From the NCBI GenBank assembly GCA_027493445.1, contig JAOSKU010000001.1, positions 3,983,845 through 4,047,844 on the forward strand: 64,000 nt of DNA, written 5' to 3'. Made by a program: the position numbers and the translations under genes. Positions 33,987-43,799 of the stretch are shown here, piece by piece. Below the pieces are notes generated by a model. That model ran no database searches. It was not told the DNA's origin and worked only from the letters and a program-made list of their open reading frames with translations. Numbering within the stretch: the stretch's first letter is position 1; each line of letters starts with the position of its first letter. Origin of the DNA: Thermoleophilia bacterium (GTDB lineage: Bacteria > Actinomycetota > Thermoleophilia > RBG-16-64-13).

Positions 33987-34723
33987 CGCTGAGCAACGAG
34001 CCCATGCGGAACGCCCTCGATGACCTGATGCAGCGGGAGCTTCTGGAGATCTTCGAGGAGGCGGCGCTCGATAACAGCGTCCGGGTGATCGTGATCGGCG
34101 GGGCGGGCGAGAAGTCCTTTTGTAGCGGCGGGGACATCAAGGCATTCCAGTCGCTGGACGTTGTTTCCAGCTATGACTACGCCTTCCAGCGGGGCGCTAC
34201 CATGCAGCGGCTGCTGAGCGGAATGGAGAAGCCGGTCATCGCGGCCGTGGCCGGAATGTGCTTCGCAGGCGGGCTCGAACTGGCCCTGATGTGCGACTTC
34301 ATCTACGCCACAGAGCGCAGTACGTTTGGTCTGCTCGAGATCAATCTGGGCTTGCTCGCCGGTTGGGGTGGAACGGTGCGACTTCCCCGAGCTATTCCGG
34401 TCGCGAGGGCCCGGGAGATGATCTACCGTGGCCAGGTGATCGAGGCCGCCGAGGCGTACCAATGGGGGCTGGTCAACCGGTTGTTCGCCTCGAGGGACGA
34501 GCTGTATGCCGAGTTGGAGGACGTGGTCGCTGAGCTCTTGGCGAAGCCGCCGCTGGCATTGCGTGCCGCAAAGACGATCATCAACCGATCCCGAGACTGC
34601 GACATCGAAGCCGCCATGGCCATCGAGCGAGGCACCTGCCAGTGGCTGTTCCGCTCTGAAGACCTCGCAGAGGGCGTGGCCGCCTTCGTCGAAAAGCGCA
34701 AGCCCGAGTTCAAAGGAAGATAG
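33921..34723 (+). CDS. Enoyl-CoA hydratase/isomerase family protein, one-base break at 33959-33962
   Basis: From ATG 33921 the sequence reads MEREYQRVLYERKG; with one more G in the run 33959-33962 it continues DDGAALWLTLSNEPMRNALDDLMQRELLEIFEEAALD, the usual crotonase start. The unbroken remainder begins at 34004. Crotonase motifs: VIVIGGAGEKSFCSGGDIKAF (first oxyanion strand), KPVIAAVAGMCFAGGLELALMCDFIYATE (second oxyanion Gly pair), FGLLEINLGLLAGWGGTVRLPRAIPVARAREMI. The residue pair at the catalytic Glu positions is not standard (the first reads Glu in LLEINLGL), so hydratase, isomerase or ring-opening hydrolase chemistry are all possible. Belongs to the same operon as the DUF35 pair and the dehydrogenase that follows. 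Confidence 0.85.
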
Positions 34724-34735
34724 GCGAGAGAACTG

Positions 34736-35896
34736 ATGGATTTTCAGCTCACCGACGAACAGCGCGCCATTCGCGACATGTACCGGTCGTTCGCTCAGAA
34801 GGAGCTGACGCCCGAGTACGTGCGCTGGCTCGACGAGAACACCACCTTTTTGCCCGACGACATGTACCAGAAGCTCGCCGAGCTGGGAACCATGGGCATC
34901 GGCATCCCCGAGGAGTACGGAGGCCTGGGTCTCGGCAGCATCGAGCACTGCCTCATCATGGAGGAGCTGAGTACGGCCGGCATCTCCGTGGGTTTCTGCG
35001 CCGGCATCGCGGAGGTGTTCGGGGGGCGACCCATCCTTGCCCTCGGGACCGAGGCGCAGAAGCGGGAGCATCTGCCCCGGATCGTGGAAGGCAAGGAGAA
35101 GTGGTCGCTCGCCATGACGGAACCCGATGGCGGCACCGACATCCTGGGGGCCATCCGGACCAGCGCGGTCAAGACCGAGGACCACTATGTGGTCAAAGGG
35201 ACGAAGATGTGGATCTCCGGAGCCCACGTGGCCGACTTTCTCACGACCCTCGTGATCACCGACAAGGATACTGAGCGTAAGAAGGGGCTCTCGGTCCTAA
35301 TCATCGACGCCAAGGCCCCCGGGGTGACCATCCGGCCCATCGAGAAGATGGGCGTGCACGGATGCGGAGTCAATGAGATCGTCTTCGAGGACGTAGAGGT
35401 GCCCGTCGAGAACCTCTTGGGTGAAGAGAACCGAGGATGGTACGGGCTGTTGAAGGTGCTGAACCCGGAGCGCATCAGCACCTCGGTGTTCTCCCTGGCC
35501 ATCGCACGCTCGGCCTTCGACATGGCCCTGCGCTACGCCAAGGAACGGACGGCCTTCGGCAAGACCATCGGCTCCTTCCAGATCCTGCAGCACTACCTGG
35601 CGGACATCGCCGTTGAGATCGAGAACGCGCGCAATCTCATCTACAAGTGCGCCTGGTTGCACGACACAGGACAGCCCTATGACGTCGAGGCCTGTATGGC
35701 CAAGATCGTCGCCTGCCGAGCATCCGAGCTCGCCGCCCGCTACGGCATGGAGATCATGGGCGGCTACGGCTTTGCCATGGAGTACGACATGCAGCGTCAC
35801 TTCCGGGACTACAAGCAGATGATGTTCTCACCCATCTCCGACGAGATGGCCAAGAACTATATCGCGCAGAGCTACGGCCTTCCCCGGAGCTACTGA
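34736..35896 (+). CDS. Acyl-CoA dehydrogenase
   Basis: 386 residues, the family size. It starts MDFQLTDEQRAIRDMYRSFAQKELTPEY. FAD/acyl motifs: WSLAMTEPDGGTDILGAIRTSAV, KMWISGAHVADFL, RPIEKMGVHGCGVNEIVFEDVEVPVENLLGEENRGW, RTAFGKTIGSFQILQHYLADIAVEIENAR, and the C-terminal IMGGYGFAMEYDMQRHFRDYKQMMF. The EYDMQRHFRD segment is the region where many family members place the catalytic base or ETF contact. It oxidises an acyl-CoA at C2-C3. The electron acceptor may be ETF or the FAD/Fe-S pair that follows with one-base overlap. Confidence 0.93.
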   Translation: MDFQLTDEQRAIRDMYRSFAQKELTPEYVRWLDENTTFLPDDMYQKLAELGTMGIGIPEEYGGLGLGSIEHCLIMEELSTAGISVGFCAGIAEVFGGRPILALGTEAQKREHLPRIVEGKEKWSLAMTEPDGGTDILGAIRTSAVKTEDHYVVKGTKMWISGAHVADFLTTLVITDKDTERKKGLSVLIIDAKAPGVTIRPIEKMGVHGCGVNEIVFEDVEVPVENLLGEENRGWYGLLKVLNPERISTSVFSLAIARSAFDMALRYAKERTAFGKTIGSFQILQHYLADIAVEIENARNLIYKCAWLHDTGQPYDVEACMAKIVACRASELAARYGMEIMGGYGFAMEYDMQRHFRDYKQMMFSPISDEMAKNYIAQSYGLPRSY

Positions 35897-37386
35897 TGGC
35901 CACGGGAGGGACCGTGCAGGTCGATGTGGCCGAGCTGGGCGCGAAACTCGAGTCGATCGTCGGGCCGGGCAGGGTCTCGACGTCGCGAGCGGTGTGTCGA
36001 GCGTACTCCTACAGCGCCTTCTGGGGCCGCACCTGGCTGACCGTGCCCGACTTGGTGGTCGTGGCCGCTACGGCGGAGGAAGTCTCCCAGGTCTTGAGGG
36101 TCGCGAACGAGGCCGGGGTGCCCGCGACACCGAAAGGGCCGGTCGGACAAGGCGGCTTCGGTGGGCCCATGAAGGGAGGCATCCTCCTCGACTTGACCCC
36201 CATGGACGAGATCACCGTCGACCGGAAGAACATGAAGGTCATCGCGGGCGCCGGCGGGAGCTTCTTCAGACTCGCCCAGGAGCTCTTCAAGCACCGCCTG
36301 ATGCTGCCCACCAGCGAGTACGGCCCGGGACCGACCGTGGCCTCCTCGGCCATCTTTCCCGTGAACGCTTTCGGGAAGACCCGCTACGGACGAAACATCG
36401 ATCTGGTCGAAGGGTTCGAGGTGGTGCTTCCGGACGGGCAGATCGTGCGCGTCGGCTCGATGGCGTACGCCGACAGCGATTTTGGTCCTTACTACCGTTA
36501 TATCACCGGTCCCGACCTCGTCGGTCTCTTTACGCAATCGAATGGGGCCTTCGGCATCGTGACAAAGGTCGCCTACTCCTGCCTGCGGTTGCCCAAGTGT
36601 TGGGCCTTTCATGCCTACTACTGGCCGCTCGCCCAGGCCGAGACGTTTGCCGCAGTGATGACCGAGGCCACGGCAATGGAGATCTTCGACATCCATATCA
36701 GCGACCGGTGGCGCTTCGTGGGGCTCGAGAAGGCCGGATTGATCCCGCCTTTGCCGAACGACTGCAACTTCGTCGCTTACCTCACGGTGAATGCCGAGAG
36801 TCCCGCGGAGCTGGCTGCGAAAGAGGATGTGATCCACGAGATGTGCCGGTCGCGGGGCGGGACGTACCTGCCCGGTGCCGCCGATCACTTCTACGCGGAG
36901 TGGCCCACGGTATTTGCCGTGGTGAGCCAGCCGATGTTGGTGAAGCTTTTCAACCTGACGCGGGAGGCGTCGGGGGCTACCGGCATGATGATTTGCGACA
37001 GCCTGAACTACCCCACCAGCTGGTTCCCTCAGGTCTACGACAAGTTGATGAAGACCGCCCGGAAGTACGGTCTCTGGGGTGAACCCAACATGATCGTCTA
37101 CGACGGGTTCCCCATGAAGTCGTTGACGATCTGTTCTCAGACCTGGCTCTTCATCGACTTCTACGACAGGGACTGGATGCGGCGGGTCGAGGCCTACCGG
37201 GCGGAGTTCCGCGAGTGGTTCGGCGCCCGAGGCGGGACCCATCAGAGCGGCGTGCCGCCCTATCCCGAGTACTCCTGGGGCAACCAGCCTGGGGCCCATG
37301 ACCTGCTGCGGAGGATCAAAGGACTTTTGGATCCGAACGACATCTTGAGTCCGGGAACGTTCGAGAAAAGGGATTGGAGCCGATGA
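35896..37386 (+). CDS. FAD-linked oxidase of the VAO/PCMH (GlcD) type
   Basis: 496 residues; ATG overlaps the previous stop (TGATG). The FAD-binding domain has PDLVVVAATAEEVSQVLRVANEAGVPATPKGPVGQGGFGGPMKGGILLDLTPMDEI, TSEYGPGPTVASSAIFPVNAFGKTRYGRNIDLVEGFEVVLPDG and DLVGLFTQSNGAFGIVTKVAY, typical of PCMH-type FAD domains; the C-terminus ends LLDPNDILSPGTFE. Such proteins oxidise hydroxy acids or hydroxybenzyl carbons and pass electrons to a GlcF-like Fe-S subunit, which is encoded next with a four-base overlap. The pair may act on a pathway hydroxy-acid or accept electrons from the acyl-CoA dehydrogenase. Confidence 0.85.
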   Translation: MATGGTVQVDVAELGAKLESIVGPGRVSTSRAVCRAYSYSAFWGRTWLTVPDLVVVAATAEEVSQVLRVANEAGVPATPKGPVGQGGFGGPMKGGILLDLTPMDEITVDRKNMKVIAGAGGSFFRLAQELFKHRLMLPTSEYGPGPTVASSAIFPVNAFGKTRYGRNIDLVEGFEVVLPDGQIVRVGSMAYADSDFGPYYRYITGPDLVGLFTQSNGAFGIVTKVAYSCLRLPKCWAFHAYYWPLAQAETFAAVMTEATAMEIFDIHISDRWRFVGLEKAGLIPPLPNDCNFVAYLTVNAESPAELAAKEDVIHEMCRSRGGTYLPGAADHFYAEWPTVFAVVSQPMLVKLFNLTREASGATGMMICDSLNYPTSWFPQVYDKLMKTARKYGLWGEPNMIVYDGFPMKSLTICSQTWLFIDFYDRDWMRRVEAYRAEFREWFGARGGTHQSGVPPYPEYSWGNQPGAHDLLRRIKGLLDPNDILSPGTFEKRDWSR

Positions 37387-38621
37387 ACGGGCGCCAACTG
37401 GACGAATTCAAGAGGCAGGTCGACATCTGCCTGGTTTGCGCGGCCTGCTTTGCGCACGGTCCGGTGACACCGCACAACTGGACAGAGCTGCCCCCACCGG
37501 AGTGGGATGCTCCCAACGACCGCTGTCCGTCCTACGAGTACTACGGCCTGCGCTCGCATACCGGCATGGGCCGACAGATGCTCGCCGCTTCGGTGTTCCG
37601 GGAGGGCTATCCGGTCGACCAAGACCTGATCGACGTCGTCTCCTCCTGCACCAACTGCGGGGTCTGCAGCGAGGTTTGCCCGATGTGGCGTCCGCTCGAC
37701 GCCATCGCGGCTCTCCGCCAGGAGTTCGTGCAGCGGGGGCTGCAGCCTCGGGCGACGCAGAAGCTAGACGCGAATGTGGCTGAGTGCCACAACCTCTTCC
37801 GGGGTCGAACCCGGGAACCGGTTCTGGAGGCGCTCCCGCGGCGGGGCGCTGACCTGTACTTCGCGGGGTGCGAGGCGGCCTTCCGGCAGGGTGCGACAGG
37901 ACGGGCCACGGTAGAGATCCTGCGAGCCGCTGGCATCGAGGTTGCCCATATGGGCGGCGACGAGTGGTGCTGCGGGTTCGTGGCCGATTGGGGCGGCAAC
38001 GCGTCCTTGAGCGAGGAGGTGGCCCGGCACAACGTCCAGGCAGCGGTGGCGGCGGGGACGGAGCGCCTCATCACCTCCTGCGCAGAGTGCTACGCGGTGT
38101 GGAAGACGCACTACCCGAGCGTCGTGGGTGAGTTGCCCTTCGAGGTGGTGCACGTATCGGAGGTGCTGGCCGGCCTCCTGGATGAAGGCGCCCTCTCTTT
38201 CGACCACGAGATCGCCCGCACGGTCACCTACCACGATCCGTGTTTCCTAGGGCGTCACGGGGGTGTGTACGACGAGCCGAGGCGGGTGCTTGCCGCGATC
38301 CCCGGGCTGAAGGTGCGCGAGATGCGCCGCTACGGCCGCTGGTCGTACTGCTGTGGATCCGGGGGCAAGCTCACCCAGCTCACGTATCCGGACTTCGCCG
38401 ACGCCACCGGGGCGGCACGAGTGCACGAGGCCGAGGCGGTGGCGGGAGCCGTGGTGACTGCCTGCCCGGCCTGTGTGATGCAACTCCGGAGGACGGCCAA
38501 GAAACAAAGGAGCGCGCTCGAGGTCTTCGATCTGCCGCTAATGGTGGCCGAGGCTATGGGCATCGAGGTGGGCTCCCGCATAACCCCGGGCGAAGACTCG
38601 GCAGGGGGCAGTGATGAGTGA
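37383..38621 (+). CDS. Fe-S/CCG-domain oxidoreductase subunit (GlcF/HdrD-like)
   Basis: 412 residues, ATGA overlap with the FAD-linked oxidase gene. N-terminal ferredoxin-like Cys groups: CLVCAACFAHGP and SSCTNCGVCSEVCPMW. Two CCG domains follow, each with the tandem-Cys signature: YFAGCEAAFRQG...EWCCGFVADWGG and YHDPCFLGRHGG...YCCGSGGKLTQL, ending TACPACVMQL. These CCG motifs bind Fe-S clusters in glycolate oxidase, heterodisulfide reductase and succinate:quinone reductase E. It likely carries electrons from the FAD subunit to a membrane quinone or other acceptor. Confidence 0.88.
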   Translation: MNGRQLDEFKRQVDICLVCAACFAHGPVTPHNWTELPPPEWDAPNDRCPSYEYYGLRSHTGMGRQMLAASVFREGYPVDQDLIDVVSSCTNCGVCSEVCPMWRPLDAIAALRQEFVQRGLQPRATQKLDANVAECHNLFRGRTREPVLEALPRRGADLYFAGCEAAFRQGATGRATVEILRAAGIEVAHMGGDEWCCGFVADWGGNASLSEEVARHNVQAAVAAGTERLITSCAECYAVWKTHYPSVVGELPFEVVHVSEVLAGLLDEGALSFDHEIARTVTYHDPCFLGRHGGVYDEPRRVLAAIPGLKVREMRRYGRWSYCCGSGGKLTQLTYPDFADATGAARVHEAEAVAGAVVTACPACVMQLRRTAKKQRSALEVFDLPLMVAEAMGIEVGSRITPGEDSAGGSDE

Positions 38622-40926
38622 ACGGAAAGATGGGAAGGCGAACGGCGCACCGGGGGAGACCGACGTTGTCGTGGTGGGGGCGGGCGGCGCCGGGCTGGCC
38701 GCCGCCTTGAGCGCGGCCCAGACCGGCGCCCGGTTGGTCGTGTTCGAGAAGCAGGGCGCCATCGGTGGGACCACGCGATTCGCCGAGGGCATGTTCGCGG
38801 TCCAGAGCGAGATCCAGCGGGCCGACTATGTCGCCATGACCCGTGACGAAGCTTTTAAGATGATCATGGAGTACAGCCATTGGCGGGCGAACGCCCGGCT
38901 GGTGCGGGCTTTCGTCGACGAATCGGCGGGGACCATCAGCTGGCTGCAACGGCAGGGAGTGGAGTTCATCGGGGTCAAGCCGATGTGGCCCGACAGCCCC
39001 CGGCTGTGGCACGTGCTCAAGGGGCCGGTGCACACCCGCGCCCGTCCCATGGTGAACACCCTGGCGGCCGCCGCCAAGAAGCTCGGCGCAGAGATTCACC
39101 TCAAGGCGCGAGTCGTTTCCCTCCTGCGTGAGAAAGGCGCGGTCTGCGGCGTCATGGTCGGAGAGCGGGGGGGCGTCCGCCGTGAAGTGCGCGCCTCGTC
39201 GGTCGTCGTAGCGAGCGGAGGCTACTCGAACGATGCGCAGCTTATCAACGAGTATACGGGCCTCAAGTTGGGCGAGAATGTCTTTCCCATCTCGAACACC
39301 GGAAAGGACGGCGACGGCCTACGCATGGCCTGGGAGGCGGGCGCGGCTCAGGAAGGCATGGGTGTGCTGCAGCTGACCGGGGGCGGGCCCGTGGGTCCCG
39401 GATTCAACTCGGCTCTGGCCTCCCAGCTCGCCTGGATCTCGTGTTTCCCCGGGTTATGGGTCAACGCCAACGGCGAGCGGTTCTGCGACGAGAGCACCAG
39501 CTATTTCTTCCCCCATCTGGCGAACGCCATCGCGCGACAGCCCGGGTCGTTCGCGTTTGCGGTGTTCGACGAATCTCAGGAACGGGACATGGCGGAGCGG
39601 GGCGTCGACTTCAGCATGGGGATGTTCCTGCAGCCGGGAACCCGCCTCCAGGGGCTCCGGGAGATCATGGAGGGGGCGAAAGAGCGCGGCAATCCCAACA
39701 TTATCGCCGCCGACTCGCTGGCTGAGCTCGCGGCCGGCATGGGGGTGGGCGAGGATCGGCTCAGGGGCACCTTCGACGACTACAACCTCGCGTGCGACCG
39801 TGGGCGGGACCCGTTCTACGCAAAGGACGCCAAGCACCTGTTCCCGGTGCAGGGCCCCCGCGTGTACGCGATCCGCTGCTCTCTCGGATTCCTGAGCACC
39901 CTCGGAGGCATCAAGATCGATCACCGCACCCAGGTGATGGACGCGAACGACGACGTCATCCCCGGTCTCTACGCGGCGGGAGTGGATGCCGGCGGCCTGT
40001 ACGGCGATTCGTACGATCTCTGCGCTCCCGGATCGACTCTGGGCTTCGCCCTTACCTCGGGGCGGATCGCCGGCCGGAACGCGGCGGCACGTGCCGGCTT
40101 CGGCGGCGCGGAGGGGGTGGCCATGGACACTGAGAAGGGGGCGGTGGTCATCACCGGCTGCTCCAGCGGGGTGGGGTGGGCGACCGCGTTGCTGTTGGAT
40201 GGCCTGGGGTATCGGGTCTTCGCGGGCGTGCGCAAGGAAGCGGATGCCCAGAACCTCCGGGCCGCGGCCTCGGCGAACCTGACCCCGGTCTTCATGGATA
40301 TCACCGACCACGAGTCCGTGGCCCAAGCTGCTTCCGCGGTGCGTGCGGAGCTTGGCGGCGCGGGCCTCGCCGGCCTGGTCAACAACGCGGGCGGCGGTCT
40401 GTCCGGGCCCTTCGAGTTCACCCCCTGGGACGAGTTCGTGCACCAGGTACGGCTGAACTTCATAGGCCACGCGGACGTCATCCGCTCGTTCCTGGCACTC
40501 GTGCGGCAGGGCGGAGGGCGAGTCGTCAGTGTTGGTTCGGTCGGGGCGCTGCTCCCGTTGCCGTTCTCGAGCGCCTACTCATCGGCCAAGGCCGCCCTGC
40601 ACGCCTTCAACGCTTCACTGCGCGTCGAGTTGGCGCCCCAGGGTATTCCCGTGGTGTTGATTGTGCCGGGGGCGGTCGCGACCCGTATCTGGGACAAGCT
40701 CGAGAGCGAGCGCCAGCGCCTGGGCGCCTTGCTGCCGGAAGAGGGTCGGCCTCTATACGGGGAGATGTTGGAGCAGTTCGGCGAGATCACAGCCGAGCTC
40801 AGCCAGGTGGGGGTGGCTCCCATCTCGGTTGCGAAGCTCATCGCCCACGCTCTGTCCTGGCCGAACCCTAAGGACGAGTACCGTATCGGCCGCGACGTGC
40901 CTCGTTCGCCGCGCCCGCCGCGATGA
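38614..40926 (+). CDS. FAD-dependent fumarate-reductase/3-ketosteroid-dehydrogenase-like protein in one frame with an SDR
   Basis: ATG overlaps the previous gene by eight bases. Residues 1 to about 500: Rossmann start DVVVVGAGGAGLAAALSAAQTGARLVVFEKQGAIGGTT, GLWVNANGERFCDES, and the end TQVMDANDDVIPGLYAAGVDAGGLYGDSYDLCAPGSTLGFALTSGRIAGRNAA. This is the flavoprotein family that reduces or forms C=C bonds in enones. From 40123 (an ATG) a classical SDR follows: GAVVITGCSSGVGWATA, LVNNAGGG, SVGSVGALLPLPFSSAYSSAKAALHAFN (Ser and YxxxK). Either this is a real two-domain fusion, or one G is missing in 40113-40117, in which case the first protein would end GGGHGH and the SDR start at 40123. The related flavoprotein at 53330 is not fused. 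Confidence 0.8.
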   Translation: MSERKDGKANGAPGETDVVVVGAGGAGLAAALSAAQTGARLVVFEKQGAIGGTTRFAEGMFAVQSEIQRADYVAMTRDEAFKMIMEYSHWRANARLVRAFVDESAGTISWLQRQGVEFIGVKPMWPDSPRLWHVLKGPVHTRARPMVNTLAAAAKKLGAEIHLKARVVSLLREKGAVCGVMVGERGGVRREVRASSVVVASGGYSNDAQLINEYTGLKLGENVFPISNTGKDGDGLRMAWEAGAAQEGMGVLQLTGGGPVGPGFNSALASQLAWISCFPGLWVNANGERFCDESTSYFFPHLANAIARQPGSFAFAVFDESQERDMAERGVDFSMGMFLQPGTRLQGLREIMEGAKERGNPNIIAADSLAELAAGMGVGEDRLRGTFDDYNLACDRGRDPFYAKDAKHLFPVQGPRVYAIRCSLGFLSTLGGIKIDHRTQVMDANDDVIPGLYAAGVDAGGLYGDSYDLCAPGSTLGFALTSGRIAGRNAAARAGFGGAEGVAMDTEKGAVVITGCSSGVGWATALLLDGLGYRVFAGVRKEADAQNLRAAASANLTPVFMDITDHESVAQAASAVRAELGGAGLAGLVNNAGGGLSGPFEFTPWDEFVHQVRLNFIGHADVIRSFLALVRQGGGRVVSVGSVGALLPLPFSSAYSSAKAALHAFNASLRVELAPQGIPVVLIVPGAVATRIWDKLESERQRLGALLPEEGRPLYGEMLEQFGEITAELSQVGVAPISVAKLIAHALSWPNPKDEYRIGRDVPRSPRPPR

Positions 40927-41676
40927 GTGCTTCGTTCGAAGGGCGGGTGGCGCTCGTTACGGGGGCGGCCTCGGGGATCGGGCGGGAGATCGCTCGTGCC
41001 TTCGCCGAACGGGGGTGCCGCCGTGGTCGTCGCCGATGTGGTCGCCGGCGGCCTGGAGGAGACGGCGCGGCTGATCGCGGGGATGGACGAACGTTGTCTG
41101 CAGGTGGTCACCGATGTCAGCAAGGAGGCGGACGTCCGGCACATGGTGGCGACCGCCGTCGACACCTTTGGACGCTTGGACTACGCAAGCAACAACGCCG
41201 GCATCGAAGGTCCGCGGTCGGTGGTGTCCGAGCTGGACCTCGCAGGCTGGGAACGCGTCTTGGCTGTGAACCTAACCGGCACCTTCCTGTGCATGCGCCA
41301 TGAGCTCCGGCAGATGCTGCGCCAAGGAGCTGGGGCGATCGTGAACATGGCCTCCGCCGCCGGGTTGGGCGCTGCGCCCGACCTCTCGGCGTACGCGACC
41401 AGCAAGAGCGGGGTGATCGGGCTCACCCGGACCGCCGCTGTGGAGGTGGCCGCCCTCGGCGTGCGTGTCAACGCTGTGGCTCCGGGCCTTGTCGACGCCG
41501 GGCTTACCGACCGGGTCCCCCCCGAGTTCAAGGAAGCACTGACCTCGGCCACTCCCATCGGGCGGATGGCGGCGGCGAAGGAGATCGCGGCGGCGGTGCT
41601 GTGGTTGTGCTCGGAGCAGGCGTCATACGTGCTGGGCCAGACGCTTACGGTCGACGGCGGGCTGACGGCCCGGTGA
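40923..41676 (+). CDS. Short-chain dehydrogenase/reductase, one-base break at 41011-41015
   Basis: About 250 residues. The first part MSASFEGRVALVTGAASGIGREIARAFAERG holds the TGxxxGxG cofactor loop; one base later the frame continues AAVVVADVVAGGLEETARLI. The G5 run 41011-41015 should be G4. Remaining motifs are intact: LDYASNNAGIEG (NNAG), IVNMASAAGLGAAPDLSAYATSKSGVIGLTRTAAVE (Ser and YxxxK), VRVNAVAPGLVDAGL and the C-terminal ASYVLGQTLTVDGGLTAR. An NAD(P)-dependent alcohol/ketone oxidoreductase; no Cys or metal sites. ATG overlaps the stop of the SDR before it. Confidence 0.88.
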
Positions 41677-41690
41677 GAGGGGACGGAGGA

Positions 41691-43799
41691 GTGGGACAGC
41701 TATACGTAGGCGTGGACACCGGGGGCACGTTCACCGACCTGGTCGCTATGGATGACGCGGGGAGAGTCTTCACGGCAAAGACCCCGACCACACCGGGCGA
41801 ACTGGAACGAGGGGTGTTCGACGGGCTGCGCCTATTGGCGACGGAGTTCGGCCTGGCATTCGAGGAGTTTCTGCCGACGGTCGTGCGACTCGGCTACGGG
41901 ACGACCCAAGCCACCAACGCCCTGATCGAGCGCAAAGGGGCGGCCACGTGGCTGCTCACCACCCAGGGGCTTCGCCGACACGATCTTCATCCAGCGCCTG
42001 ATGGGCTTTACCGCGGCCATGCCGAGGGACGGCCTGGGCATGTATCGGGACAGGCGGTACCCCGAGCCCATCGTGCCTCGCGCATGTGTGTGTGAGGTGC
42101 CCGAGCGGGTGGACCAGGGGGGGCATGTGATCCTGCCTCTCGATGAGGAGGCTACCCAGAGAGAGATCGAGCGGGCGGTTCAGGGCGGGGCCGAAGCGTT
42201 GGCTGTCTGTCTGCTCTGGTCGTTCCGGAACGACAGCCACGAACGGCGGGTGCGTGACATGGTCAGCGAGGTCGCGGGCAAGGACCTGGTCGTGGCCCTC
42301 TCGAGCGAAATAAGTCCGGTGATCGGCGAGTACGAGCGTACGGCGAGCACCGTTCTGAGCGCGTACCTCGCGCCCGCGGCCCGGGCCCACTACCGGCAGG
42401 TGGAGGATACGCTTCGCGAGCACGGCTTTCGAGGGACCTTCCGTGTGCTCAACAGTACGGGTGGAGTCATCCCCGCGGCGGACGCGGGCGACCGCCCGAT
42501 CCTGACTCTGCTGAGTGGACCGACGGGTGGCGTCACCGGCTCCCGGCACCTCGCCGAGATGTTGGGGCATCAGAACGTCATCACGAGCGACATGGGGGGC
42601 ACGAGTTTCGACGTGAGCCTGATCGTCGACGGTCGCCCCCTCGTGGCGTTGGGCCGGGAAACCGGTGGATACCATCTCAGCATGCCCATGATAGACATCC
42701 CGACAATCGGCGCCGGAGGAGGCTCGATCGTCTCGGTGGAAGACGGGCTCGTGCGTGTCGGGCCCGAGAGCGCGGGATCCAATCCCGGCCCGGTTTGCTA
42801 CGGCCGGGGCGGCCGTCGGGTGACCGTCACCGACGCCGATGTGGTGCTGGGTATCATCGACCCAGGGAGCTTCCTTGGCGGCCGCATGGATATCGACGCC
42901 GCGGCCGCTGAGCGGGCGATGCTGGAGCAGGTGGCCCAGCCTCTGGGTATCCCGGTCGAAGAAGCCGCCGCCGGGGTACGGCGTATCGTGGAGTCGCAGA
43001 TGGCCGACCTCCTCCGCGAGGTCACGATCGGTCAAGGCCACGATCCCCGGAGTTTCGTGTTGTACGCGTACGGGGGGGCGGGCCCTATGCATTGTGCAGG
43101 CTACGGTCGAGAGTTGGGCGTCAGCCGCATCGTCGTGCCGGCCACGTCGATGGTGCACTCGGCGTACGGGGCTCTCGCTTCTGACACCCTCTTTGCCGCC
43201 GAACGGAGCCGGGTACTGCAGGGGGGCGCCGACGGCGCCGGGCTGGATCCGGAAGCGATCGAGGCCGAGTTCAACGCTCTCGAAGCCAAGTGCGTGGCGG
43301 CGCTCGAAGCAAGCGGTTTTGCGGAGGGCGACCGGGAGATCAGCCGCTTCGCGGAGATGCGGTACCGCACCCAGACGCATGAGCTCTTGGTGCCGGTCCC
43401 CCCGGTCGGATGGATCAGGTCCTGGTGGGCGATCTCGCAGCCCGGTTCCATGAGGTCTACGAGGGGACGTACGGGGAAGGGTCGGCCTTCGTGGATGCCG
43501 GCATCGAGATCGAGACCTTCCGAATTGAGGCCCTCGGCCGGACGCCGAAGCCGGGGTTCGCCACGTTGGGACTGAAGGGCGAGGCCCCGAGGCGTACTCG
43601 GGAGGTCTATATGCCCGGGGCGGGCGGCCGCGTGCCGGTCGAGGTGGTCGACTGGCTCGACCTCAACGCCGGGACCCAGATGCGGGGACCGGCGATCATC
43701 GAGCACCCCGGGACCACGGTGGTGGTGGAGATCGGCCAGCTGGCGAGCGTCGACGCCTACGGCAACCTGACCATCGAGGAAGAGGGTGCGGAGGAATGA
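41691..43799 (+). CDS. HyuA-type subunit of an ATP-dependent hydrolase/carboxylase, two one-base breaks
   Basis: About 700 residues. ASKHA-type ATP-binding start GQLYVGVDTGGTFTDLVAMDDAGRVFTAKTPTTPGELERGVFDGL, GYGTTQATNALIERKGA. Break 1: the G4 run 41966-41969 should be G3 to give TTQGFADTIFIQRLMGFTAAMPRDGLGMY. Middle: LLSGPTGGVTGSRHLAEMLGHQNVITSDMGGTSFDVSLIVDG, PTIGAGGGSIVSVEDGLVRVGPESAGSNPGPVCYGRGG. Break 2: the C6 run 43398-43403 should be C7 to give VPVPPGRMDQVLVGDLAARFHEVYEGTYGEG. The end VPVEVVDWLDLNAGTQMRGPAIIEHPGTTVVVEIGQ is typical. GTG at 41691 is preferred; a GTG at 41673 overlapping the previous stop is possible. Works with the following HyuB-type subunit. Confidence 0.85.
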
